Origin: Rubrivivax sp.
GTDB lineage: Bacteria > Pseudomonadota > Gammaproteobacteria > Burkholderiales > Burkholderiaceae_C
Length of the DNA: 64,000 nt
Assembly (NCBI GenBank): GCA_021300575.1
Contig: JAJTDM010000028.1
Span: 1-64,000, forward strand
Direction of reading: 5' to 3'
Below are positions 41,936 through 52,130 of this stretch, one piece after another; within the stretch, counting starts at the first letter, position 1, and the number at the start of each line of letters is the position of its first letter. The position numbers were made by a program, and so were the translations under genes. The notes beneath the pieces are model-generated. The model was not told the origin of the DNA. It did no database searches and worked only from the letters and a program-made list of their open reading frames with translations.

Positions 41936-42157
41936 TCACCTCCAAGGGTTCATGTCTTCGACACTCACCCGTTTGCCCTTTGGGGCCTTGAGCATGCCGG
42001 CCATCTCCAGGAGGGACTTCGTCTTGGCTCTGACGATGATGGTGCCGTCTGGCATCACTGACCAGACCAGTCGCGTTCCCGGTTTGGCATGCACAAGCGC
42101 TCGGATATCGGCAGGAACGGTGGTCTGACCTTTTGAAGTGATGGTGGACTCAGGCAT
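41936..42157 (-). CDS. vapB: AbrB-type antitoxin
   Basis: The 73-residue product has STITSKGQTTVPADIRALV, the swapped-hairpin DNA-binding domain. Its C-terminus ends KGKRVSVEDMNPWR, the toxin-binding tail. Upstream lies a 7-bp inverted repeat for autoregulation. Confidence 0.88.
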   Translation of the reverse strand: MPESTITSKGQTTVPADIRALVHAKPGTRLVWSVMPDGTIIVRAKTKSLLEMAGMLKAPKGKRVSVEDMNPWR

Positions 42158-42163
42158 AGATCT

Positions 42164-42190
42164 TCCTTACTTGCTTGTTAATTGTAAGGA
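42164..42190. promoter_or_regulatory. Operator candidate of the vapBC pair
   Basis: TCCTTAC (42164-42170) and GTAAGGA (42184-42190) form a perfect 7-bp inverted repeat with a 13-base spacer in AT-rich DNA, 6 bases upstream of the antitoxin ATG. Its position fits a repressor site over the promoter. Confidence 0.6.
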
Positions 42191-42308
42191 TTATTACATG
42201 CGAGAGTCCTCGGGCGCATGGTAGACAACGTATCCGCCCAGGAAAGACCTTGACGCTTGCTGTCCCCTGGCTCACCTGGTGAGCCCGCCTCATGCCAACA
42301 TGCGGCCC

Positions 42309-45300
42309 ATGTCGTCAGAAGAGCCCTTGTCCACCGGCCTGACCCCCGGCTTCATGGTGGTGCACGGCAACCACCCCGAGACCTTGCGCGATCTGGTGCG
42401 CGACTGGATGCGCCGCCACCCGCTGGCTCCGCTGGAGGACGAGTGCATTCTGGTGCAAAGCAACGGCGTGGCGCAGTGGTTGCGCCTGGCGCTGGCGCAA
42501 GACCCGGCCCAGGGCGGCCATGGCATCGCTGCCGCGCTGCAGGTGCAGCTGCCCATGCGCTTCGTCTGGCAGGCCTACCGGGCCGTGCTGGGCGCCGATG
42601 CCGTGCCGCGCAACTCGGCGCTGGACGCCGAGCCGCTGACCTGGCGCCTGATGCGCCTGCTGCCCGGGCTGCTGCAAGACTCGGCCTTCGTCCCGCTGCA
42701 GCGCTTTCTGGCCCAGGACGAGGACCTGCGCAAACGCCACCAGCTGGCCGAGCGACTGGCCGACCTGCTGGACCAGTACCAGGTGTACCGGGCCGACTGG
42801 CTGGCGCAATGGTCCGACTCGGCCCATTTGGCTGACGGCCAAGACACCTTCACCCAGGGCCGCCAGGGCACGCAGCCCGTGCCCGCCGAACAGGCCTGGC
42901 AGCCGCGCCTGTGGCGGGCGTTGCGGGACGACGTGGGGGTGGCGGCAGCCGCCGGCAGCCGGGCCGAGGTGCACCGGCGCTTCATGGCCATGGTACAGGC
43001 GTGGCAGGGCCCGCGGCCCGCGCGGCTGCCGCGCCGGGTGATCGTCTTTGGCCTGTCCGCCCTGCCGCAGCAGACACTGGAGGCCCTGGCCGCGCTGGGG
43101 CGCTGGTGCCAGGTGCTGATGTGCGTGCACAACCCCTGCCGCCACGACTGGTCGCACACCGTGCCCGACCGCGACCTGCTGCGTGCCGCCCACCACCGCC
43201 ACCGCCGTCGTGCCGGTTCAGAAGGCCTGATACGAGAAGACCAGTTGCACCAACACGCCCACCCCTTGCTGGCCGCCTGGGGGCGCCAGGGGCGGGACTT
43301 CATCCGCCTGCTGGACGCGCATGACGACCTGCAGTCGTACGCGCAGCGCTTTGCTGCCATTGGCCAGCGCGTGGACTGTTTCGACGAGAACACGGACCCC
43401 GCCCACCCCACGTTGCTGCACCAGCTGCAGGACGACGTGCTGGACCTGCGGCCTCTGGCCGAGACGCGGCAGCAGCAGCGGGTGCTGAACCCGCAAGACG
43501 ACCGCTCGCTGCGCTTCCACATCACGCACGGCCCGCTGCGCGAAGTGGAGGTGCTGCACGATCAATTGCTGTCGGCCTTTGCCGCCGACGCCACGCTGCG
43601 CCCTCGCGACGTGCTGGTGATGGTGCCCGACATCCAGGCCTATGCGCCGCTGGTGCAGGCGGTGTTCGGGCTGCACCGGGCGGGGCCTGCAGCGGACGGC
43701 GGGCGGAGTACAACGGGAGACCCGGCCAGCGACGCGCAGGACCGGTTGCGGCGCATCCCCTTCAGCGTGGCCGACCGCGGCGCGCGCCACCAGGAACCGC
43801 TGAGCGTGGCGCTGGAGGCGCTGCTGGGCCTGCCGCAGTCGCGCCTGGGCGCCAGCGAGGTGCAGGACCTGCTGCAAGTGCCGGCGCTGCGCCGACGCTT
43901 CGGCATCGATGAAGTGCACTTGCCGCAGTTGCAGGCCTGGATCGCGCAGGCCAGCATCCGCTGGGGCCTGCACGCCGAGCACCGCGCCACTCTGGGCCTG
44001 CCCGACGGCCTGGACCACAACACTTGGGTCCAGGGTCTGCAGCGCCTGTTGCTGGGTTATGCCGTGGGCGCGGGCCCGGCCTGGCAGGGCCTGGAGCCGG
44101 TGGACGAGGTGGGCGGCCTGGACGCCGCGCTGCTGGGCCCGCTGGCGCGCCTGGTGCAGGCCCTGCAGCAGCACTGGCGCACGCTGGCCACCCCGGCCCG
44201 GCCGGGCGAATGGGGTGAGCGCCTGCGCGCCCTGCTGCAGGACTTCTTCCAACCCGACGGTGGGGCCGAGGCGCTGCTGTTGCAACGCCTGGAGTCCACG
44301 CTGCAGGGCTGGCTGCAGACCTGCGAGGCCGCGGCACTGGACGAGCCGCTGCCGCTGTCGGTGGTGCGTGAGCACTGGCTGGCCCAGATGGAGAGCACGG
44401 GTCTGGGCAGCCCCTTCTTCGGCGGCGGCGTCACCTTCGCGACGCTGATGCCCATGCGCGCGATACCCTTCCGCTTCGTGGCGCTGCTGGGCATGAACGA
44501 CGGCGACTACCCGCGCAGCCGCGTCGCGCCCGACTTCGACCTGATGGCGCAGGACCCGCGCCCGGGTGACCGCTCGCGCCGCGAGGACGACCGCTACCTC
44601 TTCCTGGAGGCGCTGCTGTCGGCGCGCCAGCATCTGCATATCAGTTGGGCGGGGCGCAGCCTGCACGACAACGACGAGCGCCCGCCCTCGGTGCTGGTGG
44701 CCCAGCTGCGGGACCACCTGGCCGCGGCGTGGCGCCTGGCCGGTGATGCACGGCCCGCCGCCGAAGCAGGGCCAGCCTTGCTGCGAGCCCTGACGGTGGA
44801 GCATCCCCTGCAGCCCTTCAGCCCGGCCTACTTTGCCGAAGGCGGCCCGGCGGAGCTGTTCAGCCATGCGCGGGAGTGGCGGCAGGCGCTGATGGCCCGG
44901 GCGGCAGGGCCGGCCGGCGGACCGAGCCATGGGCCGGCGCATCACGCTGGACCTACCGCTGTACCCCCCTTGCCACCGCTTCCACGAGATACGCCCCTGA
45001 CGCTGCGCGAGCTGGCGGCTTTCCTCAGAGACCCGATCGGTCAGTTCTTCGAGCAGCGCCTGGGCGTGCACTTCTCCCGTGACAGTGAAGACCTCCCCGA
45101 CCACGAGCCCTTCGCGCTCAACGGCCTGGAAAACTGGCAACTGCAGGACGGGCTGATCCGCGCGCAGCGTGCCGCCGTGGAGGCCGGCGAAGCCCCCGAG
45201 GCCGCGCTGCAGCAAGGGCTGGACCGGCTGGAGCGCAGCGGCGTACTGCCGGCGCGCGCCTTCGGACAGCAGGTCCGCCAGGCGCTGGCCGAGCCGATGA

Positions 45301-45980
45301 CCAAGCTCTTTGCCGATTGGGCCGAGCAACTGCAAGCCTGGCCGGAGGAGGCGCCCGACGAGCCCGTGGCCTGGTCGAGCGCCACGCTGGAGGTGGCCGA
45401 CCAACTCACGAGCCTGCGCCGCAACGCCCAAGGCGCGCGCTGCCGCCTGGTGCTGGAGAGCAGCGGCGTCATCAAGGATGGGCGCTACCGCACCGACAAG
45501 CTGGCCGCGGCCTGGGTGGCCCACCTGGCCGGGCATCTGAACGGGGAAGCCCTGACCACCGTGGTGGTGAGCAAGGCGGGCACGGCTACCTTCTCGCCCT
45601 TGGGCCTGCCGCAGGCCGAGCAAGCTTGGGGCGACCTGCTGGCCGCGTGGCAAGAGGGCATGACGCGGCCCCTGCCCTTTGTGCAGGCCTGCAGCGACGC
45701 CTGGTGGCTGTCGCAGCTGAAGGAAGGCGCTGACAGCGCCAAGCCCCGAGACGCCGCGCGCAAGGCCTACGAGCACCACGAGCCGGAGCACGGCGCCCGG
45801 GCCGAGCGCGAACAGAACCCGTGTGCGGCACGGGCCTTCCCTGACTTCGAGGCGCTGTGGGCGGGAGGGGAGTTCGCGCATTGGGCGGGCACCCTGCTAG
45901 GGCCGATGCGGCAAGCGCTCCCCGTCGCGGCCAGCCGCAAGGCCAGCGCGCCGGGCTCGGCCACCGAGGTCACGCCATGA
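42309..45980 (+). CDS. recC: RecBCD nuclease/helicase subunit RecC
   Basis: The roughly 1223-residue protein is the Chi-recognition subunit of exonuclease V. Landmarks: ILVQSNGVAQWLRLALA near the start, LRFHITHGPLREVEVLHDQLL in the centre, VTFATLMPMRAIPFRFVALL and LGMNDGDYPR, then LTLRELAAFLRDPIGQFFEQ and the C-terminal PLPFVQACSDAWWL. It is first in recC-recB-recD. Start choices are GTG 42279, ATG 42300 and ATG 42309; I use 42309, which gives MSSEEPLSTG. Confidence 0.93.
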   Translation: MSSEEPLSTGLTPGFMVVHGNHPETLRDLVRDWMRRHPLAPLEDECILVQSNGVAQWLRLALAQDPAQGGHGIAAALQVQLPMRFVWQAYRAVLGADAVPRNSALDAEPLTWRLMRLLPGLLQDSAFVPLQRFLAQDEDLRKRHQLAERLADLLDQYQVYRADWLAQWSDSAHLADGQDTFTQGRQGTQPVPAEQAWQPRLWRALRDDVGVAAAAGSRAEVHRRFMAMVQAWQGPRPARLPRRVIVFGLSALPQQTLEALAALGRWCQVLMCVHNPCRHDWSHTVPDRDLLRAAHHRHRRRAGSEGLIREDQLHQHAHPLLAAWGRQGRDFIRLLDAHDDLQSYAQRFAAIGQRVDCFDENTDPAHPTLLHQLQDDVLDLRPLAETRQQQRVLNPQDDRSLRFHITHGPLREVEVLHDQLLSAFAADATLRPRDVLVMVPDIQAYAPLVQAVFGLHRAGPAADGGRSTTGDPASDAQDRLRRIPFSVADRGARHQEPLSVALEALLGLPQSRLGASEVQDLLQVPALRRRFGIDEVHLPQLQAWIAQASIRWGLHAEHRATLGLPDGLDHNTWVQGLQRLLLGYAVGAGPAWQGLEPVDEVGGLDAALLGPLARLVQALQQHWRTLATPARPGEWGERLRALLQDFFQPDGGAEALLLQRLESTLQGWLQTCEAAALDEPLPLSVVREHWLAQMESTGLGSPFFGGGVTFATLMPMRAIPFRFVALLGMNDGDYPRSRVAPDFDLMAQDPRPGDRSRREDDRYLFLEALLSARQHLHISWAGRSLHDNDERPPSVLVAQLRDHLAAAWRLAGDARPAAEAGPALLRALTVEHPLQPFSPAYFAEGGPAELFSHAREWRQALMARAAGPAGGPSHGPAHHAGPTAVPPLPPLPRDTPLTLRELAAFLRDPIGQFFEQRLGVHFSRDSEDLPDHEPFALNGLENWQLQDGLIRAQRAAVEAGEAPEAALQQGLDRLERSGVLPARAFGQQVRQALAEPMTKLFADWAEQLQAWPEEAPDEPVAWSSATLEVADQLTSLRRNAQGARCRLVLESSGVIKDGRYRTDKLAAAWVAHLAGHLNGEALTTVVVSKAGTATFSPLGLPQAEQAWGDLLAAWQEGMTRPLPFVQACSDAWWLSQLKEGADSAKPRDAARKAYEHHEPEHGARAEREQNPCAARAFPDFEALWAGGEFAHWAGTLLGPMRQALPVAASRKASAPGSATEVTP

Positions 45981-48900
45981 GTGCCGCCCCGATGCGCCAC
46001 AACGCCAGCGCCGCCCCGCTGCTGCAACCCCTGAGCTTCCCGCTGCGCGGCAGCCGCCTGGTGGAGGCCAGCGCCGGCACGGGCAAGACCTTCACCATCG
46101 CCACGCTGGTGCTGCGCCTGGTGCTGGGCCATGGCGGGCCGCACGCCTTCAGCCGCCCGCTGATGCCGCCGGAGATCCTGGTGGTGACCTTCACCGACGC
46201 AGCGGCCAAGGAGCTGCGCGACCGCATCCGCCGTCGCTTGGCCGAGGCCGCTGCGGCCTTTGAGCAATTGCCGGGTGAGGTGCCCGAGCGCCAACCTGGC
46301 GAGGACGTGCTGCACGACCTGCGTGCGTGCTTCCCAAGTGCGCAATGGCCCGCCCAGGCGCGCACGCTGCGTCTGGCCGCCGAATGGATGGACGAGGCCG
46401 CCGTGTCCACCATCCACAGCTGGTGCCAGCGCATGCTGCGCGAGCATGCCTTTGACAGCGACAGCCTGTTCCTGCAGACGCTGCAGACCGACGAACGTGC
46501 GCTGCAAGACGAGGTGGTGCGCGACTGGTGGCGCCACTTCCTGTACCCGCTGGACGAGGCGCAAGCCGCCGAGGTGGCCGGCTGGTGGGCCACGCCCGAG
46601 GATCTGCGCAAAGCGCTGAAGAAGCTGCTCCCCTGGGCCGAGACCCTGGCCGAGGACGGCATGCCCGCCGACCCCGCCCGGGCCTTGCGTGAGGCAGCGG
46701 ACGAAGCCGCGCGGCAGTTACTTGCGTTGAAGGCGCCGTGGCGGGTGTGGGCTGATGAGTTGCAGGAGCTGCTCGACACCGCCGTCAAGGCCAAGGCCGT
46801 GGACGGCAAGCGCCTTCAAGCCAGGTACTACCAGGCGTGGCTTCAGGCGCTGCGGGACTGGTCCGCGGGCGACGCGGTCCTGCCCTTCAAGCCCGACAGC
46901 ACGGCCTGGACGCGTCTCACGCCGCAAGGCCTGGCAGACGCCTGGCGGCAGGGCGAGCCCCCCCGGCATCCGGCACTCGACCACATGGTCAGCCTGCTGG
47001 GCACGCTGAAAAACCTGCCCACCGCCCGCACCGAGCTGCTGCGCCACGCCGCGGTGTGGTGCGCGCAGCGCATGACGCAGGAGAAGGCGCGCCACGCGGT
47101 GATGGGCTATCAGGACCTGCTGCTGCGCCTGGACGCCGCGCTGCGCGGGCCCAACGGGCCGGTGCTGGCCGCGCGCATCCGCCAGCAGTTCCCGGTGGCG
47201 CTGATCGACGAGTTCCAGGACACGGACCCGCTGCAGGTGCGCATCTTCGACACGATCTACGGCGTGCAGCGCAACGACCCGGCCACAGCGCTGGTGCTGA
47301 TCGGAGACCCCAAGCAGTCCATCTACGCCTTCCGCGGCGCGGACATCCACACCTACCTGGCCGCACGGCGCCACACCCAGGGCCGACACGCCACGCTGGG
47401 CACCAACTTCCGCTCCACAACGGCCATGGTGCAGGCCGTCAATCGTGTGTTCAGCCAGGCCGAAGACCATGGTGAAGGCGCGTTCGGCTACCGGTTGCCC
47501 AGGTCTGAGCCCCCCAAGGGCCGGGCAGTGCCCGACCCGGTCCCCCAAGGGGGCGCTAGAAACCTTGGGAGCGGCCCGGCGGTTTCTGGCGACAACCTGC
47601 TGCCGTTCCACGCGGTGGCGGCGCAAGGGCGCAGCGAGCGCTGGCAGGTGGGTGGCAAGGACACACCCGCCCTGACCTTCTGGTGCGTCGAAGCCGAGGA
47701 AGCATTGGGCTCCGAGCGCCACCGCGAGCATCTGGCCGAGCTGTGCGCCCGCGAGATGGTGCGCCTGCTGCACGCCGGCCGGCAACAGCAGACCGGCTTC
47801 GTGGGGCCTGAGGGCCGTCTGCGCGCGGTGCAACCGAGCGACATGGCGGTGCTGGTGAGCACCGGCCGCGAGGCCCGCGCCGTGCGTGACGCGCTGAGCG
47901 CGCGCGGCGTGCGCAGCGTGTACCTGTCGGACCAACGTTCGGTCTACCGCAGCCCCATGGCGGCCGAACTGCAGCGCTGGCTGGCCGCCTGCGGGGCGCC
48001 AGAGGATGAGCGCCTGTTGCGCGCAGCCCTGGCGACGCCTGCGCTGGGCCTGAGCTGGGCCGAGCTGGACGCACTGCGCCGCGACGACACGGCCTGGGAG
48101 GCGCGCGTGCAGCAATGCCGCGCCTGCCACGAGACCTGGCTACGCCAGGGCGTGCTGCCCATGCTGCGGCGCTGGATCCACCTGCACGGCATCGCCACGC
48201 GCCTGCTGGCGGGCGGCCGCGAGCGTGACCTGACCGACCTGCTGCACCTGGCCGAGTTGCTGCAGCAGGCCAGCCCCCGGCTGGACGGCCCCCGGGCGCT
48301 GATCCGCCATCTGGCGCAGCTTCGCCTGGACGACACCGACGCCGACGACGGGCGTCGCGTGCGCCTGGAGAGCGACGAGCAACTGGTGAAGGTGGTGACC
48401 ATCCACAAGTCCAAGGGCCTGGAGTACCCGCTGGTCTTCCTGCCCTTTGCCAGCGCCTGCCGCCCGGCGAAAGCCGATGACGACCCGCCCTTTGTCTGGC
48501 GCGATACCGAATGGGGCCCCGCCGCAGCCGGCGCCACGGACCCGCCCGGCGAGGCCGAGGGCCAGGGCAGCCCGCCGCCTCCAAGGCTCCACCTGCACCT
48601 GACAGCCGATGCCCACACGCTGGCGCACGTGGATGCCGAGCGTGTGCGCGAAGACCTTCGCAAGCTCTACGTCGCCTTGACCCGGGCGCGCTTTGCCACC
48701 TGGGTGGGTGCGGCGCAGGTCAAGGGGCTGGAGCACAGCGCGCTGGGCCATCTGCTGGGCGGCCCGCAGGCCTGGGCCACCGAGGGTCTGCGCGGTGCCC
48801 TGCAGCGGCTGCGCGGCGCGGAGTCCGCCATCGCCATCACCACGCCAAACCTGGACGATGTGCCCCGTTGGCAGCCCGACGCGCAAACCACCGTCTGGCG

Positions 48901-49996
48901 GAGCCCGCCAGCGCTGCCCGCGCGCCCAGCCGAAGCCTGGGGCTTCACCAGCTACTCCGCCATGCTCGGCGGCCTGGGCGCCACCCCCGCCGCTGACAGC
49001 GCGCAGGCGGAGACCTTCTTGGAGGAGGTGCAGGAAGACGACCTGGGTTCGGCCAGGGCGGGCAGCACCCGTGCGGTGGCAACGACCCCGCAAGCCGAAG
49101 CAGAAGGCTTTGATCGGGGCACTCAGCCCAGCGCGCCAGCCTCTGCGAGTACCGGCCTCGCTGAGTCGGCCCTGGCCGCATACGCTGGCGAAGCTGCAGC
49201 GGCCTCCACCGGCCTGCTGCACGATTTCCCACGCGGGGCTGGGCCGGGCAGCTTCCTGCACAGCCTGCTGGAGTGGGCGGGACAGGAGGGCTTCGACCGC
49301 GCGGCCGAACAAGCTGCCGAGCTGCGCGCGCAGGTGCAGCGCCGATGCCAGCTCGCGGGCTACGGCCGTTGGGCACCGCAGCTGCAGCGCTGGCTCCACC
49401 AGTGGCTGGTGACGCCGCTGCCCCTGGGTGCCGCATCAGCCGACGAAGCCTCCTCCTCCACCGCCGCCGGCGCGTGCAACAGCCCCACCCCGGCCGTGGC
49501 GCCGTCCGGGCTGCGCTCGGTGAAAGTGGAGATGGAGTTCTGGTTCCCCGCACCGCAGGTGCCGCTGCGCCGGCTGGACGAGCTGGTGCGCCGCCACACC
49601 CTGGCAGGCGCCGCCCGGCCGGCGCTGTCGGCGCACACGCTCAACGGCATGCTCAAGGGCTTCATCGACCTGGTGTTCGAGCACGACGGCCGCTACTTTG
49701 TGGCCGACCACAAGTCGAACTGGCTGGGGCCGATGGACGCCGACTACACGCCGCAGCGCATGCGCCAGGTGATGCTGGACAAGCGCTACGACCTGCAGGC
49801 CGTGCTCTACGTCTTTGCGCTGCACCGCCTGCTGCGCTCACGCCTGACGGACTACGACTACGCGCGCCACGTGGGTGGCGCGGTCTACCTTTTCCTGCGC
49901 GGCCACGCCGCCCCCGGGCAGGGCCTGCATGTGGAGCGCCCGCCCTGGGCGCTGATCGAGGCGCTGGACCAGATGTTCAGCGGGAGCGTCGCATGA
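45977..49996 (+). CDS. recB: RecBCD helicase-nuclease subunit RecB
   Basis: The roughly 1339-residue protein starts at ATGA overlapping the recC stop. Walker A ASAGTGKT (31-38), LIDEFQDTDPLQ (Walker B, about 410), KSKGLEYPLVFLPF, and a C-terminal nuclease with FIDLVFEHDGRYFVADHKSN. It unwinds and degrades double-stranded DNA ends. A dispersed-repeat-like insertion adds about 33 residues near residue 510. A Ser/Ala/Pro-rich linker precedes the nuclease domain. Confidence 0.93.
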   Translation: MSAAPMRHNASAAPLLQPLSFPLRGSRLVEASAGTGKTFTIATLVLRLVLGHGGPHAFSRPLMPPEILVVTFTDAAAKELRDRIRRRLAEAAAAFEQLPGEVPERQPGEDVLHDLRACFPSAQWPAQARTLRLAAEWMDEAAVSTIHSWCQRMLREHAFDSDSLFLQTLQTDERALQDEVVRDWWRHFLYPLDEAQAAEVAGWWATPEDLRKALKKLLPWAETLAEDGMPADPARALREAADEAARQLLALKAPWRVWADELQELLDTAVKAKAVDGKRLQARYYQAWLQALRDWSAGDAVLPFKPDSTAWTRLTPQGLADAWRQGEPPRHPALDHMVSLLGTLKNLPTARTELLRHAAVWCAQRMTQEKARHAVMGYQDLLLRLDAALRGPNGPVLAARIRQQFPVALIDEFQDTDPLQVRIFDTIYGVQRNDPATALVLIGDPKQSIYAFRGADIHTYLAARRHTQGRHATLGTNFRSTTAMVQAVNRVFSQAEDHGEGAFGYRLPRSEPPKGRAVPDPVPQGGARNLGSGPAVSGDNLLPFHAVAAQGRSERWQVGGKDTPALTFWCVEAEEALGSERHREHLAELCAREMVRLLHAGRQQQTGFVGPEGRLRAVQPSDMAVLVSTGREARAVRDALSARGVRSVYLSDQRSVYRSPMAAELQRWLAACGAPEDERLLRAALATPALGLSWAELDALRRDDTAWEARVQQCRACHETWLRQGVLPMLRRWIHLHGIATRLLAGGRERDLTDLLHLAELLQQASPRLDGPRALIRHLAQLRLDDTDADDGRRVRLESDEQLVKVVTIHKSKGLEYPLVFLPFASACRPAKADDDPPFVWRDTEWGPAAAGATDPPGEAEGQGSPPPPRLHLHLTADAHTLAHVDAERVREDLRKLYVALTRARFATWVGAAQVKGLEHSALGHLLGGPQAWATEGLRGALQRLRGAESAIAITTPNLDDVPRWQPDAQTTVWRSPPALPARPAEAWGFTSYSAMLGGLGATPAADSAQAETFLEEVQEDDLGSARAGSTRAVATTPQAEAEGFDRGTQPSAPASASTGLAESALAAYAGEAAAASTGLLHDFPRGAGPGSFLHSLLEWAGQEGFDRAAEQAAELRAQVQRRCQLAGYGRWAPQLQRWLHQWLVTPLPLGAASADEASSSTAAGACNSPTPAVAPSGLRSVKVEMEFWFPAPQVPLRRLDELVRRHTLAGAARPALSAHTLNGMLKGFIDLVFEHDGRYFVADHKSNWLGPMDADYTPQRMRQVMLDKRYDLQAVLYVFALHRLLRSRLTDYDYARHVGGAVYLFLRGHAAPGQGLHVERPPWALIEALDQMFSGSVA
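47507..47588. repeat. Hairpin-rich repeat element inserted in frame in recB
   Basis: The stretch contains CGGGCA-G-TGCCCG, CCCCC-AA-GGGGG, and GCCGGGC near one end matched by GCCCGGC near the other. It interrupts a conserved RecB segment: FGYR just before and NLLPFHAVAAQGR just after are normally adjacent. The encoded peptide is Pro/Gly-rich and lacks RecB character. It resembles extragenic repeats of Burkholderiales that I recall as carrying this CCAAGGG/GGCCCGGC theme. Confidence 0.7.
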
Positions 49997-52080
49997 CCAC
50001 GGCGATGTCGCAAGTGCTGCGCGCATGGACGGACGCGGGGTGGCTGCGCGAACTGGACGTCGCCTTCGCGGACTTCATCGCGCCCACTGGTACCGGGCAG
50101 GACCCGCTGGTCCACCTGGCTGCGGCCCTGCTCAGCCACCAGGCCGGCCGCGGCCAGGTGCGGCTGGATCTGGCCGCCGCCTTGGCCGACCCGACCTGGG
50201 CCCTGGACCTGCCACCTGAAGGCTGGCGCGAACGCGTCTCTGCGGGCGACGACAGCCCCGCGCCGCCGCAGCCCACCGAGGTATTGACTGGCGTGACCCT
50301 GCCGGCCTGGCTGGCCGCGCTGCAGACGCACCCTGCTGTGGTTGACATGAACGGCCAGGACAACGGCGACGGCAGCACCCCCCTGGTGCTGGCCGATGGG
50401 TGTCTGCTCCTGCGGCGGCACTGGCGGTGCGAACAGACGATCCAGCAAGCGCTCGCCGAGCGCCTGCAAGAGCCGCCGCGGGAGATAGGGTGCACGCCCG
50501 CCGGGCCACGCGCTGAGGACGACGACGCGCTGCGTGAGGCGCTCGACGTCCTCTTCCCGGCCATGCCGCCGGACCAGGGCGCGCAGGACAGCAGTGGCCC
50601 CGACTGGCAGAAGATCGCCTGCGCCCTGGCGGCCCGCCACGCGTTTGCCATCATCACGGGCGGCCCGGGCACGGGCAAGACCACCACCGTGGTGAAACTG
50701 CTGGCGGTGCTGCAGCACTTGGCGCTGCAGCGGCCCGCCGCCCGCCCGCTGCGCATCCGCCTGGCCGCGCCCACGGGCAAGGCGGCAGCGCGCCTGGCCG
50801 AATCCGTCGCCACGGCGCGCAGCAAGCTCGCGCTGGACGCCCTGCCGGGCGGCCCTGCGCTGCTGGCCCACCTGCCCCGCGAGGTGGGCACGCTGCACCG
50901 GCTGCTCGGGGTGAAGCCGGGCTCGCGGCACTTCCGCCACCACGCGCAGCACAAGCTGCCCCTGGACGTGCTGGTGATCGACGAGGCTTCGATGGTGGAC
51001 CTGGAGATGATGGCCGCCGTGCTGGAGGCGCTGCCCCGCCACGCCCGCCTGGTGCTGCTGGGCGACAAGGACCAGCTCGCCTCGGTGGAAGCCGGCGCGG
51101 TGCTCGGCACCCTGTGCCGGCGCGCCGATGGCGGCCACTATACCCCGACCACCCACGCCTGGGTGCACCAGGTGACCGGCCAGGACATGGGCGACACCAT
51201 GACCGACCCCGAAGGCCAGCCGGCCGATCAGGCCATCGTCAAGCTGCGCAGGAGCCACCGCTTTGGGGCAAACAGCGGCATCGGCCGCCTGGCACAGGCC
51301 GTCAACACCGGCCAGGCCGCGCTGGCCCGGCAGGTGCTGGCGCAAGCCCTGCCCGACCTGGCCCTCGTCGCGCTGGATGCGCGCGGCCGGGCCCTGTCTG
51401 CGCTGGCGGTGGAGTCCCCCTCCGGCTGGCGCGACACGTTCGCGGTGTTGCGCCAGCAGCGGCCCTCCGCGGGCGCAGACCAAGGCGCCTATGACGCCTG
51501 GGCCCAGCAGGTACTCAGGGCGGCCGGGCGCTTCCAGGTGCTGTGCGCCGTGCGCGGCGGCCCGCAGGGCGTGGAGGCCGTGAACCGCCGCATCGCCCTG
51601 GCCCTGGCCGCCGAGGGCTTGATCCCTGGCGCCGAAGGCTGGTTCCTCGGGCGGCCGGTGATGGTCACGCGCAACGACTACACCTTGGGGCTGATGAACG
51701 GCGATGTGGGCGTGACGCTGCACGGCCCGGCAACTGCTTCCTCCGAGCTGTCGCTGCGCGTGGCCTTCCCCGACGGCCGCGGCGGCATCCGCTGGGTGCC
51801 CCCGTCCCGACTGAGGGACGTGGAAACCGTCTTCGCCATGACGGTCCACAAGTCTCAAGGCTCCGAATTCGACCACGTCGCCTTGGTGCTGCCCGGCCAC
51901 ATGGGCGCGGTGGTCACGCGGGAACTGCTCTACACGGCGATCACCCGGGCGCGGGTGAGGTTCACGCTGGTGGCGCCGGAAGGACGCATGGACGTGCTGC
52001 AGCAGGCGGTGCAACGGACTGCGCCACGCGCCACGGGCGCCGGTGCGTCAGCCGATGTCCCTGGTCTTCCGGTGGCCTGA
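49993..52080 (+). CDS. recD: RecBCD helicase subunit RecD
   Basis: The 695-residue protein starts at ATGA overlapping the recB stop. Walker A GGPGTGKTTT lies near residue 223, VLVIDEASMVDLEMM near 330, and VFAMTVHKSQGSEFDHVALV with LLYTAITRARVRFTLV near the end are SF1 helicase motifs. It is the 5'-3' motor of exonuclease V. Complete in length. Confidence 0.93.
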   Translation: MTTAMSQVLRAWTDAGWLRELDVAFADFIAPTGTGQDPLVHLAAALLSHQAGRGQVRLDLAAALADPTWALDLPPEGWRERVSAGDDSPAPPQPTEVLTGVTLPAWLAALQTHPAVVDMNGQDNGDGSTPLVLADGCLLLRRHWRCEQTIQQALAERLQEPPREIGCTPAGPRAEDDDALREALDVLFPAMPPDQGAQDSSGPDWQKIACALAARHAFAIITGGPGTGKTTTVVKLLAVLQHLALQRPAARPLRIRLAAPTGKAAARLAESVATARSKLALDALPGGPALLAHLPREVGTLHRLLGVKPGSRHFRHHAQHKLPLDVLVIDEASMVDLEMMAAVLEALPRHARLVLLGDKDQLASVEAGAVLGTLCRRADGGHYTPTTHAWVHQVTGQDMGDTMTDPEGQPADQAIVKLRRSHRFGANSGIGRLAQAVNTGQAALARQVLAQALPDLALVALDARGRALSALAVESPSGWRDTFAVLRQQRPSAGADQGAYDAWAQQVLRAAGRFQVLCAVRGGPQGVEAVNRRIALALAAEGLIPGAEGWFLGRPVMVTRNDYTLGLMNGDVGVTLHGPATASSELSLRVAFPDGRGGIRWVPPSRLRDVETVFAMTVHKSQGSEFDHVALVLPGHMGAVVTRELLYTAITRARVRFTLVAPEGRMDVLQQAVQRTAPRATGAGASADVPGLPVA

Positions 52081-52130
52081 GCGCCTGCGCAACGCCAAAC
52101 GCAACAGGCCACACGCCGCCCACCACACGC

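Noticed and set aside
43218-45881. An 887-codon open frame antisense to recC
   Set aside because: It mirrors the codon structure of recC in GC-rich DNA, has no recognisable domain and is rich in His/Gln/Arg as expected of an antisense frame.
49885-52014. A 709-codon antisense frame over recD
   Set aside because: Same reason: no domain, and low-complexity His/Gln/Arg composition.
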